Assembly: GCA_027887045.1 (NCBI GenBank) | Contig: JAPCJH010000001.1 | Coordinates: 248,001-312,000, forward strand | Length of the DNA stretch: 64,000 nucleotides | Direction of reading: 5' to 3' | DNA from: Nitrososphaerota archaeon | GTDB lineage: Archaea; Thermoproteota; Nitrososphaeria; Nitrososphaerales; Gagatemarchaeaceae | Part shown: in pieces, positions 1 to 7,559 of the stretch | Numbering within the stretch: the first letter of the stretch is position 1 | Layout of the letters: each line of letters begins with the position of its first letter | Program-made: the position numbers and the translations under genes | Notes under the pieces: generated by a model | The model's database searches: none | Told to the model about the DNA's origin: nothing | Seen by the model: only the letters and a program-made list of their open reading frames with translations

Positions 1-182
1 TGATGGAGAATACGAGAGCCATCGTCGGGAAGGAGTGCCTCATCTTCTCACCAGGCGTGGGAGCACAGGGGGGCGCTCCTGTTGATGTGTCCGCATCTAT
101 CGCGGACTTCCTTATCGTCGGGCGCACTATCGTTGACTCGCCTGAGCCCAGAGATGTCGTGAAGGGTCTGAACAGCAACTAA
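1..182 (+). CDS. pyrF: Orotidine 5'-phosphate decarboxylase, C-terminal part
   Basis: The gene enters from outside the window; the last 59 codons are visible and end with TAA at 180-182. The segment carries the SPGVGAQGG phosphate-binding loop, then FLIVGRTI and a final PEPRD stretch, which are the C-terminal phosphate-gripping motifs of class I OMP decarboxylase. The enzyme makes UMP from OMP, the last step of de novo pyrimidine synthesis, in the cytoplasm. The Met at position 3 is internal to the protein, not its start. The VKOR gene follows 38 bp downstream on the same strand. Confidence 0.85.
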   Translation, partial: MENTRAIVGKECLIFSPGVGAQGGAPVDVSASIADFLIVGRTIVDSPEPRDVVKGLNSN

Positions 183-220
183 ACACCCTCTAGGTCGGTT
201 GTGGACAGGCTCTTCGCGAG

Positions 221-682
221 TTGCCAGAAAGTCCATATTTAGGGGAGGGGCCAAGACAAAATGGAGAGCGTTTGAGAGACTGGCACGTCCTACTCGGGGC
301 GCTGAGCGTTGCCGGCCTAATCGACTCGGTGTATCTTCTTTCTGATGTCTTCTTCCCGACTGTCGGTCTGATTTGTCCGACAATAGGAATCGTCAACTGT
401 GGGGAGGTGACGTCAACCCCGTTCAGCAGGGTATTTGGCGTTCCGGTCGCCCTCCTCGCTACTCTTTGGTTCGCGGTGTTCCTGATTTTCGCTATTCGCA
501 GGACGGGCTTCCCGGAGTACTTACTCTTGCCGCTTTGGATCGTCGGGGTTGTCTTCGCGATCTATCTCATCGGAGTCGAGGTCCTAGTCATCCACGCCAT
601 CTGTCCCTTCTGCACGGTCGCCCACGCGCTCGGGGTTGCAATGGGGGTCCCGGTCGTCAAGCTCGCTATGCCCGCAACCTGA
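221..682 (+). CDS. Vitamin K epoxide reductase (VKOR) family protein
   Basis: A 153-residue membrane protein with four hydrophobic segments (about 23-42, 72-92, 100-118, 120-147). It has the VKOR signature: a loop cysteine pair (C52, C60) followed by the conserved PFSRVFGVPVA stretch, and the redox motif CPFC (C128-C131) in the last helix. VKOR homologues reoxidise a periplasmic-type thiol oxidase and pass electrons to a quinone. The converging DUF929 gene, with a CPYC thioredoxin-like motif, is a plausible partner. The start is TTG at 221; a later TTG at 271 is possible. Its last 121 bp overlap the DUF929 gene antisense, covering the CPFC region. Confidence 0.85.
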   Translation: MPESPYLGEGPRQNGERLRDWHVLLGALSVAGLIDSVYLLSDVFFPTVGLICPTIGIVNCGEVTSTPFSRVFGVPVALLATLWFAVFLIFAIRRTGFPEYLLLPLWIVGVVFAIYLIGVEVLVIHAICPFCTVAHALGVAMGVPVVKLAMPAT

Positions 683-1470
683 GTATTTGGGAACATGCCC
701 GCTATGGAGGGGTCGGAGCATACGTTCGTCGGCTGGCCCCCGTCGACAGCACAGATCGCAGAAGTGAAAGCGTTGGCTCCCTCCCTGATTTGGATTCCGA
801 GTGGGGTTCCGGTCTGAATCGCGGTGATGACTTGGGTCCAGTTCAGCCCCACCATCTTGTCGGGGATGAACAAGGTTCCAGAGACGACCCACCTCCCCCC
901 AATGTCAATGAAGGGTATGCCTCCCCCATATTGGTCCCAGATTCCGGTGTAGTTCGCGGGAATTGTTTGCAGTGGGTTGCGATTTCGGTCCTGATATTCG
1001 TAGCTTTGGAATACGAGATACTTGCTATTGTACGCAGCGTGCACGAACGTGAATGTAGCTGTGTTGGCGTAGACGTCCGTTGAAGAGGATTCGCTGTACT
1101 CCAATCCTGTGAACGTTCCGAACCGCAGCAGGGCAAGGACGAGTGGCCATCGCTGCTGCGCGCAGTACGGGCAGTACTCCGCGCCAGTGTAGAGTAGAAT
1201 CGGGGAGTTACCGGACGCGAATATAGTTGAGTTGTCCAATTTGAAGAGAGATCTGAATGGCGAACCAGAGGGACCGTAAGGAGCGGCGGCCAAACTTGAA
1301 AGCGAGGAACCGAACGAGGGTGATATCAGCGTCCCGATCAGCCCAGCGTTGGGGGCCTGTCCGAATGAGTAAAGGTAAGACCCAATAACGAGGACAGAGA
1401 CAGCAACGATGACCAGAGAAAGGATTAACATGCTTCGCCTTCTTCGCCTGTTCGCTCTTCTCACTGGCAT
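562..1470 (-). CDS. DUF929 thioredoxin-like membrane-anchored protein
   Basis: 302 residues: a basic N-terminus, one membrane anchor (about 15-35), then an extracytoplasmic domain. LYTGAEYCPYCAQQRWPL holds a CPYC motif (C100-C103), followed by features typical of archaeal DUF929 (GIPFIDIGG; a C-terminal cysteine pair in ICAVDGGQPTNVC). The likely role is disulfide exchange on the outer face of the membrane, paired with the adjacent VKOR. About 45 residues follow the last conserved cysteine, with low-complexity composition, and most are encoded opposite the VKOR 3' end. They look like a stop-loss extension. The start is ATG at 1470. Confidence 0.85.
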   Translation of the reverse strand: MPVRRANRRRRRSMLILSLVIVAVSVLVIGSYLYSFGQAPNAGLIGTLISPSFGSSLSSLAAAPYGPSGSPFRSLFKLDNSTIFASGNSPILLYTGAEYCPYCAQQRWPLVLALLRFGTFTGLEYSESSSTDVYANTATFTFVHAAYNSKYLVFQSYEYQDRNRNPLQTIPANYTGIWDQYGGGIPFIDIGGRWVVSGTLFIPDKMVGLNWTQVITAIQTGTPLGIQIREGANAFTSAICAVDGGQPTNVCSDPSIAGMFPNTQVAGIASLTTGTPIATPSAWATVQKGQMAWMTRTSTPMR

Positions 1471-1632
1471 CTTTGGTCTTGCTCAGGTCTTGTGAGAGCT
1501 CACCATTCTCGCCAGTAATAATCTTACGGCTTCGGGTGGGGTAAAAGGCTCATGCAAAGAGGATTCCCATGTGGGGTAATCGAGGCCTCCGCGGTTTTGG
1601 CTGGAAACCTGAGCAGATCAGATGTTTCTGGA

Positions 1633-1818
1633 TCAGCCTACGTTCAAGGCATACCTGCCCGGCGCTAAGATCCCGAGGGTCCTCGCGACTTTGGATTTGG
1701 CTGGTTCGAGGACCACGATTAGTCCCGACCACTGCTCGCTCAGGTTCTTCGAACCGTCATTGGGGCAGGTCCTTGAAGAGGTAAGCATCTTGCAGCGCCT
1801 ACACGCTAGTTCTTTCAC
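1633..1818 (-). CDS. spt4: Transcription elongation factor Spt4 (RpoE'')
   Basis: 61 residues beginning MKELACRRCKML, with a zinc-ribbon pattern CRRC...C (C6, C9, C18), the diagnostic core LSEQWSGLIVVLEP, and the closing LGILAPGRYAL. These match archaeal Spt4, which pairs with Spt5 to clamp RNA polymerase. The fourth zinc ligand is not an obvious Cys (DGSKN follows CPN), so metal binding may be altered. The start is GTG at 1818 directly after a strong ribosome-binding site (GGGAGGAAGA). It lies 28 bp downstream of tfb, so the two are probably co-transcribed. Confidence 0.9.
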   Translation of the reverse strand: MKELACRRCKMLTSSRTCPNDGSKNLSEQWSGLIVVLEPAKSKVARTLGILAPGRYALNVG

Positions 1819-1846
1819 TCTTCCTCCCCCTCCTTACCGTCGCGGT

Positions 1847-2770
1847 TCAGATGCCGAGGGCCACTTTGAGACCCTTGTACCTGTTCCGGATGGTTACTTC
1901 GGTCACCTCGGCAGCCTTAGCAATATCCTTTTGACGCTTCTTCTCGCCCTCGAGAACGCTTGCGATGTATATCGCGGCGGCCGCAAGCCCCATGGGATCC
2001 TTTCCCGAGGAGATTCCCGCCTCCTTCGCACGAGCAAGAATCTCGAAGGCCGTTCTTCGCGCCTTCTCGCTGACACCCGCTTTGGAAGCAATCTTCGGGA
2101 CCGAACGGGCTGGGTCGGCGATCGGCATCTTGAGGTCCAGTTCCCTCACGAGTAGGCGATAGTCCCTCGCGAGGTCCTTTCTCTTCAGTGCGCTCACTGA
2201 TGCAACTTCCTTCAGACTGCGCGGTATGCTCAAGTCCCTTACGGAGGCGTAAAGTGATGCGGCGATAATCGTGGTTATCGATCTTCCGCGCACAAGGCCG
2301 CGCTCCATGGCTTTTCTGTAGATGTACGCGGCTCTCTCCACCGCCTCTTCTGAAAGTGAGAGCTTCTCGGCGAACGTCCTCAACTCGCTGAATGCCCGGC
2401 GCATATTCCTGTCAGTGCTATGGGCCTGACTTCGCCGGTCCCACGTCCTCATCCTCTCCACCGTTGTGCGCATGTTGCCGCTCACTGTCTTCCCCGATGG
2501 TCCGATGACCGTCGACAGACCCATGTCATACTGGGCCACCGACGTCGGAAGCCCCGTGCGGCTTCTGTCGGCCTTCTGATCATCGGAGAAGGACCGCCAC
2601 TCGGGGCCAGTTTCCTCTATCCTGTCCTTGACCACAAAGCCACAGTTGCTGCAAATGAGCTCACCACTCACCGCGTCCAGCACCAAGGCTGCTTTCCCAC
2701 ATCTGGGACATTTCCCTGAGGCTTTTTGTATCTGCCTCTGGGCTGACGGACTACCCTCTAACGATTGCAA
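1847..2770 (-). CDS. tfb: Transcription initiation factor B (TFB/TFIIB)
   Basis: 307 residues, the usual TFB length. An N-terminal zinc ribbon (C21-x2-C24, C40-x2-C43) is followed by the B-reader/linker (ETGPEWRSFSDDQ) and two cyclin-fold repeats (about 110-200 and 205-300), the second ending with VTIRNRYKGL. TFB bridges TBP-bound promoter DNA and RNA polymerase and reads the BRE. The start is TTG at 2770. A TATA-like CATAAATAG at about 2807-2815 lies 40 bp upstream. Spt4 is encoded immediately downstream. Archaea often have several TFBs; this may be one paralogue. Confidence 0.93.
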   Translation of the reverse strand: MQSLEGSPSAQRQIQKASGKCPRCGKAALVLDAVSGELICSNCGFVVKDRIEETGPEWRSFSDDQKADRSRTGLPTSVAQYDMGLSTVIGPSGKTVSGNMRTTVERMRTWDRRSQAHSTDRNMRRAFSELRTFAEKLSLSEEAVERAAYIYRKAMERGLVRGRSITTIIAASLYASVRDLSIPRSLKEVASVSALKRKDLARDYRLLVRELDLKMPIADPARSVPKIASKAGVSEKARRTAFEILARAKEAGISSGKDPMGLAAAAIYIASVLEGEKKRQKDIAKAAEVTEVTIRNRYKGLKVALGI

Positions 2771-2811
2771 TTTCTATTCACCAATAGTAAAGGGCGGGAA
2801 CTGCTATTTAT

Positions 2812-2855
2812 GGTTAGTAGTAATCGTGGACTAACTAGGTTGCGGTTACCTAACC
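2812..2855. promoter_or_regulatory. GGTTA-type inverted repeats upstream of tfb
   Basis: GTTAGT (2813-2818) and ACTAAC (2830-2835) form a 6-bp inverted repeat. GGTTA-CC-TAACC (2844-2855) forms a second dyad. Both sit just upstream of the presumed tfb TATA element, where an archaeal regulator could act. Function is inferred from position and symmetry only. Confidence 0.3.
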
Positions 2856-2893
2856 ATCAATATGCATTTTGGTAGTGCATGAGGCCAGATTTC

Positions 2894-3060
2894 TCACTTC
2901 TTGGGAACCCAGCCACCGATTGAGAGGACGTGGCCGTCGGGGTCGTGGAAATAAGTTGCGTAAAGGTCGGATTGGAGGTGCTTGTGACATCCTTCGGGTG
3001 CTGAGTGAATCGGACCTCCTGCATATCAGGTCTTCCTAGGTGGATGAACCTCAGCCCCAC
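2894..3060 (-). pseudogene. Relic of a VOC/glyoxalase-fold protein (C-terminus)
   Basis: Reading the minus strand from about 3060, one frame gives VGNVGLRFIHLGRPDM and a shifted frame continues AGGPIHSAPEGCHKHLQ, then YFHDPDGHVLSIGGWVPKK and TGA at 2894-2896. DPDGH plus the final beta strand is the C-terminal signature of the vicinal-oxygen-chelate superfamily. No N-terminal half and no start are present, and the frame changes near 3015, so this is a decayed fragment. It lies between tfb and the first Lrp-type gene. Confidence 0.65.
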
Positions 3061-3121
3061 GTTGCCGACTCTGAACGTGACCCGCAGACTCTTTATCTAG
3101 TTCAAGGGGTCTTGATTGAAT

Positions 3122-3352
3122 ATGCTATCCGCATGCGTTCTAATCAGAACCGAGAAGGGAAAATTCGATGACGTTGCAAAGAATCTGAAACAAATCCACG
3201 AGGTCAAAGACGTTTTCACGGCCCTCGGACGTTTCGACATTGTCGCCGACCTGGAAGCGGAGGACGGCAAACAACTCGCCAGGGCGGTCCTGAACGCAAA
3301 CCGCCTGGCTGGAGTGGTCTTCACCGAGACGCTTCCTGAGGTCGAGGCGTAG
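3122..3352 (+). CDS. Stand-alone Lrp/AsnC effector (RAM) domain protein
   Basis: 76 residues from ATG 3122 (a TTG lies two codons earlier). The pattern ACVLIRTEKGKFDDVAKNL...GRFDIVADLEAEDGKQLARAVL...V.FTETLPE is the beta-alpha-beta-beta-alpha-beta fold of the Lrp/AsnC ligand-binding domain, with no DNA-binding helix-turn-helix. Such domains oligomerise and bind amino acids, modulating full-length Lrp regulators. A TATA-like TTTATCT (3092-3098) lies about 27 bp before ATG, consistent with a leaderless transcript. A paralogue follows 16 bp downstream. Confidence 0.85.
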   Translation: MLSACVLIRTEKGKFDDVAKNLKQIHEVKDVFTALGRFDIVADLEAEDGKQLARAVLNANRLAGVVFTETLPEVEA

Positions 3353-3368
3353 GACAGGAGTGATATGT

Positions 3369-3596
3369 ATGGCGCTCAAGGCCTGCATCTTGATCAAGAC
3401 GACCCCGCCACAGACCGACGAAGTGATGAAGAAGGCCCGACAACTCAATGGCGTTAGGAAGGCCTTCGTCGCTTACGGAAGGTTCGACTTGGTGGCGTTC
3501 GCGGAGGGAACTACTTACGACGAGATCAGAAAGCTGACCTGGGATCTCAATTCTATTGGCGGAGTTCGCAGCACGGAAACGCTAGTGGAAGCATAG
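3369..3596 (+). CDS. Second stand-alone Lrp/AsnC effector domain protein
   Basis: 75 residues from ATG 3369, which has AGGAG spaced about 9 nt upstream (a GTG three codons earlier is also possible). It has the same fold and layout as its neighbour: KACILIKTTPPQTDEVMKKA, GRFDLVAFAEGTTYDEIRKL, GVRSTETLVEA. The two genes are a tandem duplication that has diverged, and they probably form one transcript and perhaps hetero-oligomers. No DNA-binding domain is present. The gene is followed by a converging ZIP transporter gene. Confidence 0.85.
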   Translation: MALKACILIKTTPPQTDEVMKKARQLNGVRKAFVAYGRFDLVAFAEGTTYDEIRKLTWDLNSIGGVRSTETLVEA

Positions 3597-3674
3597 ACTC
3601 GGCTTCCAATAGATTCCACGACGGCCCGACCCGGGCTACGTTCGCTATGCCCGATCGCCAGTTACCTGCGAAAC

Positions 3675-4430
3675 TCAGCCGTGCAGCAAGCCAGCAGAAT
3701 ACATTAGGAAGAACCCCACCAAGAAGAGGACCACCGTTGTCCACAAGTATTTCCGCAATTGAAGGGCAGGGACTAGCTTCATCTCGACGTAAACCGCCGC
3801 CGCGCCCCCGAGCGCAAAGAAATATGTTGATTCGAATGGGCTCTGGAGGCCGATGAAAAACCCGAGGACTGTTGGAACCCCTGAGATGAGCCCAAGAACG
3901 CCGAGCTTCTTGTAGCTCAACCCCCCTAATACCGCAAAAGCTCCCACGACGAATCCTTCCAAGATCTTGTGAATGACGTAGGCAGTTCCCGGAAGGACCC
4001 CGCCGATAGCGTCGATTATTGAGGACACGTTTGGAGTTATCGAACCTATGTCCATCCCTTCGCCCAAAGCGTGGAACCCGATCCCGAGCGCGACGATGGC
4101 TGCGACTCGGTACGTGAAGGCATTTGGCAAGCCCTCTGCCCCGTCACGCCGCCCTTCCAGGCCGAACAGGAAGACGAATCCTAGCGCGAAGGCGAGAATC
4201 AGCAGAACGTGGGCATAGTCGAAGTTCAGCCCCTGGTTCACGCCGAGAAGAGTCGAATCCCCCATTACGTCAAGGAAGAACCAGAAGATTATGCCAACTG
4301 AAACGGCCGTCAGAGCCAGTGCCTTTCTTTCGGTCTGCGCACCAATCGCCTTCGGGATAGCCAAGCCAAAGTACAATGGCACGAAAGTCGCGACAGTGCC
4401 GAGCGCTATAGTGGTCGCCACGTCAGCCAA
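3675..4430 (-). CDS. ZIP-family metal transporter
   Basis: 251 residues with about eight membrane segments. The two metal-binding helices of ZIP proteins are recognisable: GFHALGEGMDIG (H-x3-EG) in helix 4 and VIHKILEGFVVG (H-x3-EG) in helix 5. The loop GLEGRRDGAEG precedes helix 4. ZIP carriers move Zn2+, Fe2+ or Mn2+ into the cytoplasm; the metal cannot be told from sequence. The start is ATG at 4430. The gene is divergent from a small membrane-protein gene, with an inverted repeat between them. Confidence 0.85.
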   Translation of the reverse strand: MADVATTIALGTVATFVPLYFGLAIPKAIGAQTERKALALTAVSVGIIFWFFLDVMGDSTLLGVNQGLNFDYAHVLLILAFALGFVFLFGLEGRRDGAEGLPNAFTYRVAAIVALGIGFHALGEGMDIGSITPNVSSIIDAIGGVLPGTAYVIHKILEGFVVGAFAVLGGLSYKKLGVLGLISGVPTVLGFFIGLQSPFESTYFFALGGAAAVYVEMKLVPALQLRKYLWTTVVLFLVGFFLMYSAGLLHG

Positions 4431-4486
4431 GTCTCAGTCAACCCTCACTCGGCCTGCAACCGCTTTAGACCTTGTGGCTCAACCTC

Positions 4487-4511
4487 CGAATTTTGACAAG
4501 CCTTAAATTCG
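4487..4511. promoter_or_regulatory. Inverted repeat between ZIP gene and membrane/wHTH pair
   Basis: CGAATTT (4487-4493) and AAATTCG (4505-4511) are perfect 7-bp arms with an 11-nt spacer. The right arm overlaps the TATA-like TTAAATT for the rightward transcript, a typical place for an archaeal repressor. The wHTH gene at 4829 is a candidate regulator. Confidence 0.45.
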
Positions 4512-4547
4512 CAAGCGGAGTTCGCGGAATCTCGTCCTGCATTAGAC

Positions 4548-4826
4548 TTGTCTCTTACAATCGGAGAAGAGCTGATTCATCCGCTTCTGGTCATGCTCTC
4601 ACTAATCGTTCTGGCGATTTCGGGGGTCGCGTATTACCGGCGCAAGAGCCCTAGGTACCTGCTCCTCTTCTTCGCGTTTGTCTTTTTGTTTGCGAGCCAA
4701 GTGGTCACGTATGCCCAAGAGCTCTACGTCGGGTCCATAGACCTTCAGATACTCGGCCTGCACCCGGCCCACGTGTTTGACCTGGGCGCGCTCTTCAGCT
4801 TTGCTGGCGCTCTACTGGAGAACTGA
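4548..4826 (+). CDS. Small membrane protein linked to a wHTH regulator
   Basis: 92 residues with three hydrophobic segments (about 9-30, 36-56, 75-90). The start is TTG at 4548, about 40 bp after a TATA-like TTAAATT. The gene ends 2 bp before the next start, so it is translationally linked to a winged-helix protein. Pairs of a roughly 90-residue membrane protein plus a wHTH protein are common in archaea (DUF7521-type), and the pair may act as a membrane-linked sensor. No catalytic motif is seen. Confidence 0.65.
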   Translation: MSLTIGEELIHPLLVMLSLIVLAISGVAYYRRKSPRYLLLFFAFVFLFASQVVTYAQELYVGSIDLQILGLHPAHVFDLGALFSFAGALLEN

Positions 4827-4828
4827 CC

Positions 4829-5335
4829 TTGGGAGACAATCTCAATCGCGTCCGCATCGTGCAGGTAGTGTCTCTAATACCGGGGGTCCACCTTCGTCAG
4901 CTTCAGCGAATCCTCGATGTGTCGTTCAGCACCGTCCGTTATCACGTCACCAGACTCTCTCGGACAGGGGAGCTCGTTTGCAACACCGAGGGTGGGTTCT
5001 CAAGGCTCTACCCCGTGGGCATGGAACAGGATGCTCGACCTCACTCTCACGTGCGGCTCAACAGAGCGAGCAGGAAGATTCTATCCGCGCTACTTCAGAG
5101 AGGAGCTATCTCGAACAAGGACCTCGCGGAAGCGACTCGGTTGGCAAAGTCGACTGTCAGTGCGAACGTACACAACCTCATCAACAGGGGGGTCGTGAGG
5201 CGGACCGTATACGATGAAGGTAGGATGGGTTACGTCCTTACAGACTCGGTGGCCACGGGCGAACTCCTCGAGAGCAGTGACGCTGGAGCTCTGGAGAGCG
5301 TGGTGACGAACTATATCGATCTCTGGGACTTTTAG
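4829..5335 (+). CDS. Tandem winged-helix transcriptional regulator
   Basis: 168 residues with two winged-helix units: residues about 6-60 (PGVHLRQLQRILDVSFSTVRYHVTRL) and 75-135 (ISNKDLAEATRLAKSTVSANVHNLINRGVV). The layout resembles archaeal MarR/ArsR-like two-wHTH proteins. TTG at 4829 follows the membrane-protein stop by 2 bp. It probably controls its own operon or the divergent ZIP gene through the 4487-4511 dyad (inference). The following propeller gene begins within 65 bp on the same strand. Confidence 0.8.
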   Translation: MGDNLNRVRIVQVVSLIPGVHLRQLQRILDVSFSTVRYHVTRLSRTGELVCNTEGGFSRLYPVGMEQDARPHSHVRLNRASRKILSALLQRGAISNKDLAEATRLAKSTVSANVHNLINRGVVRRTVYDEGRMGYVLTDSVATGELLESSDAGALESVVTNYIDLWDF

Positions 5336-5399
5336 GGCAGTCCGAAAACCAGGCAGAGCCACGCGCAACGCGATCCTCCTCGCGCTCGCCATCGGCTGC

Positions 5400-7094
5400 G
5401 TGATCGTCTCTGCACAACTGAGCTCGATCATGGGCTTCCGCCAAGAGTATCCAACTCAGTTGATTTCGTCTCCCTCGACGGGGGGTCCAATACAGGAGTA
5501 TCCAGTCCCGACCGCTAACGCGGGTCCGCTTGCGATTGTTCCGGGGGCACTAGGCTCGTACTGGTTCACGGAATTCTCCGCGGGAAAGATAGGTGAATTC
5601 TTTCAGAACAACCAGACTCTCCGGGAATTTCCGGTCCCAGAAGCAGGGGCGAAACCAACTTCACTCACGGTCGATCGTGGAGGAAACGTTTGGTTCTCCG
5701 ACCAGAATCGATCGGGGAGCATATGGAAGCTCAATTCGTCTGATGGCAAATTTATTCAATTCCCGCTTGCCACTCCTAACGCCACACCCGTGTCTGTCGT
5801 AATCGACCAAACCGGTGACGTGTGGTTCACGGAGATTACGGGGAACAAACTCGGTGAGCTTCGTTCCCCCACGTTCGTCTTGAAAGAGTTCGACGTCCCG
5901 ACATCTAGCTCGGGGCCCGCAGGGCTTTCGCTGCAACCTGGGACTTCAACTCTTTGGTTCACGGAAAACTATGCGAACAAAATCGCAAAATTCGACATTT
6001 CGACATCGGCCTTTCAAGAATTCACCCCTATACGACCGATAATGTCTCCGGTGGGCATAGTGGCGCTCGCCTCGGGAACTATCTGGTTCGCAGAGCATGG
6101 AGGCAGCTCCATTGACGTGTTCAACCCCACAAACGGGTCGCTGATTAAGTACCCCACCTCGACGCCCCCAGTCTCCTCAGGCTTTTCTGTCTCTGCGCCC
6201 GCGACAATCGCGCTCGACGCAAGAGGGCGGCTTTGGTTCGTGGAACATTTCTCCAATAAAGTAGGGAGACTCGACCCGTCGTCAGGGCAGATGCAGGAGT
6301 TCGAGATTCCCACCCAAGGGGCATACTCAGTGCTCAACGCGGTGGATGCCGAGGGAAATTTCTGGTTCACGGAATTCTCCGGGAACAAATTAGGAATGAT
6401 AGCTCATGATGCGAGCACGAACGTCATGGTTTCGACGCCCCACACGATAATTCCCCTGGGCGCGGGAAATCAGGGGTTTACAAATCTGACTCTCGTCAAT
6501 CAATCACCTTCGCCGGTCCGTTTGACACTAAACGCTTCGGGCTCTTACACGTCCACGGGGCAGCTCCCGCCAGCCTGGTACACCTTCGATTCGTCATCGT
6601 TCAGCCTTTCGCCTGGCATGAGCAGGGCCGTCAAACTATCTTTCACCGCGAACAGCTCTCTCCCTGCGGGTGAATACTCACTCGCTGTCGCCGCGACCTA
6701 CGGGAATTTCACGACCCTCGGCTACGTCAGCTTCCAATCGACGGGCGGTAGTGGGGCAAGCTTTCCCTCTCTCCTGGTCGTTGCAATTCTAGCGGTCGCA
6801 GTTCTGATAGGTGCCGGGTACGGGTTGATGAGAAGGCGGAGAAGCGGGGCAACCTTGGTTCCGGCTTTGGTACTGCTATTCGCACTGGGTTTCTCTGGGT
6901 TCACGGTGATAACGTCGATAGTGAGTCCCGTGATCGCGAAATGCCCCGGACTCCCACCGGGTCAGGCGCAGGCAGCTGACTACACGATCACGTATGTCTT
7001 CATCGCACTCCTTACCGCGCTCGCGATAGCGTACTTCTACATCAAATTCCTGTGGAAGCGGAAGGGAGACTCGTTGGATGCCGGGGCAACTTGA
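5400..7094 (+). CDS. Streptogramin-lyase-like beta-propeller membrane protein
   Basis: 564 residues. Seven repeats with the motif WF(T/S/A/V)E..xNK(I/L/V)G (for example WFTEFSAGKIGEF, WFTEITGNKLGEL, WFVEHFSNKVGRL) form a Vgb/SMP-30-type seven-bladed propeller at residues about 30-320. A beta-sandwich domain follows (about 330-450), then three membrane segments (455-475, 480-505, 535-555). The propeller faces outward. Function is unknown; antibiotic lyase activity should not be assumed. The first listed start, GTG 5400, cuts into a hydrophobic stretch. In-frame sequence from about 5340 encodes a basic plus hydrophobic leader (RNAILLALAIGCVIVSA) but shows no ATG/GTG/TTG. Confidence 0.75.
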   Translation: MIVSAQLSSIMGFRQEYPTQLISSPSTGGPIQEYPVPTANAGPLAIVPGALGSYWFTEFSAGKIGEFFQNNQTLREFPVPEAGAKPTSLTVDRGGNVWFSDQNRSGSIWKLNSSDGKFIQFPLATPNATPVSVVIDQTGDVWFTEITGNKLGELRSPTFVLKEFDVPTSSSGPAGLSLQPGTSTLWFTENYANKIAKFDISTSAFQEFTPIRPIMSPVGIVALASGTIWFAEHGGSSIDVFNPTNGSLIKYPTSTPPVSSGFSVSAPATIALDARGRLWFVEHFSNKVGRLDPSSGQMQEFEIPTQGAYSVLNAVDAEGNFWFTEFSGNKLGMIAHDASTNVMVSTPHTIIPLGAGNQGFTNLTLVNQSPSPVRLTLNASGSYTSTGQLPPAWYTFDSSSFSLSPGMSRAVKLSFTANSSLPAGEYSLAVAATYGNFTTLGYVSFQSTGGSGASFPSLLVVAILAVAVLIGAGYGLMRRRRSGATLVPALVLLFALGFSGFTVITSIVSPVIAKCPGLPPGQAQAADYTITYVFIALLTALAIAYFYIKFLWKRKGDSLDAGAT

Positions 7095-7123
7095 TAATGC
7101 AACATCTGGCCTGAAGCGTGAAT

Positions 7124-7161
7124 TATTAACAATCACCCAAGGATATATATTTCTGTTAATA
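7124..7161. promoter_or_regulatory. nikR promoter with flanking inverted repeat
   Basis: TATTAAC (7124-7130) and GTTAATA (7155-7161) are perfect 7-bp arms on either side of a TATA box GATATATAT (7142-7150). The box lies about 29 bp before the nikR ATG. Binding across these arms would cover TBP/TFB contacts, so autoregulation by NikR is likely (inference). Confidence 0.55.
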
Positions 7162-7175
7162 GCTGCAGCTTAGCC

Positions 7176-7559
7176 ATGACCATAGTCAGTCTCTCGTTCC
7201 CAGAACATATGATTGAGGAAATGGATGCGATACAGGAATCGATGGGTTTCACGGGCAGATCGGAGCTCGTAAGGGCGGGCATCAGGTTACTACTGCAAGA
7301 CGTGAAGGAAAAGAACGCGCTTTCCGGGAAGATCAGTGGTGTCGTTGTGGTGACTCACGACCAGGAGGACGAAGGAACGGTCACGAAGATCAAACACAAT
7401 TTCGACGACATCATTCGGACACACCTTCACAACAAGGTAACAAAAGCAAACTGCATCGAGCTCTTTCTCGTCGAAGGGGACGCAAAGGAGGTCTCCTCCA
7501 TGGCAAAGGCTTTCGAGAAGGAGGATGCGATTCGCAGCGTCAAGCTTGTCACGATCTGA
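7176..7559 (+). CDS. nikR: NikR-type nickel-responsive ribbon-helix-helix regulator
   Basis: 127 residues. The N-terminal ribbon-helix-helix (1-45: VSLSFPEHMIEEMDAI, SELVRAGIRLLL) is followed by an ACT-like regulatory domain. Candidate nickel ligands are H74, H83, H85 and C93, corresponding to H76/H87/H89/C95 of E. coli NikR. The H85-C93 gap is two residues longer than in the enteric protein. It represses nickel uptake when Ni2+ binds. The ATG is about 29 bp after a TATA box. Its 3' end overlaps by 11 bp the converging ECF S-component gene, a possible target. Confidence 0.85.
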   Translation: MTIVSLSFPEHMIEEMDAIQESMGFTGRSELVRAGIRLLLQDVKEKNALSGKISGVVVVTHDQEDEGTVTKIKHNFDDIIRTHLHNKVTKANCIELFLVEGDAKEVSSMAKAFEKEDAIRSVKLVTI

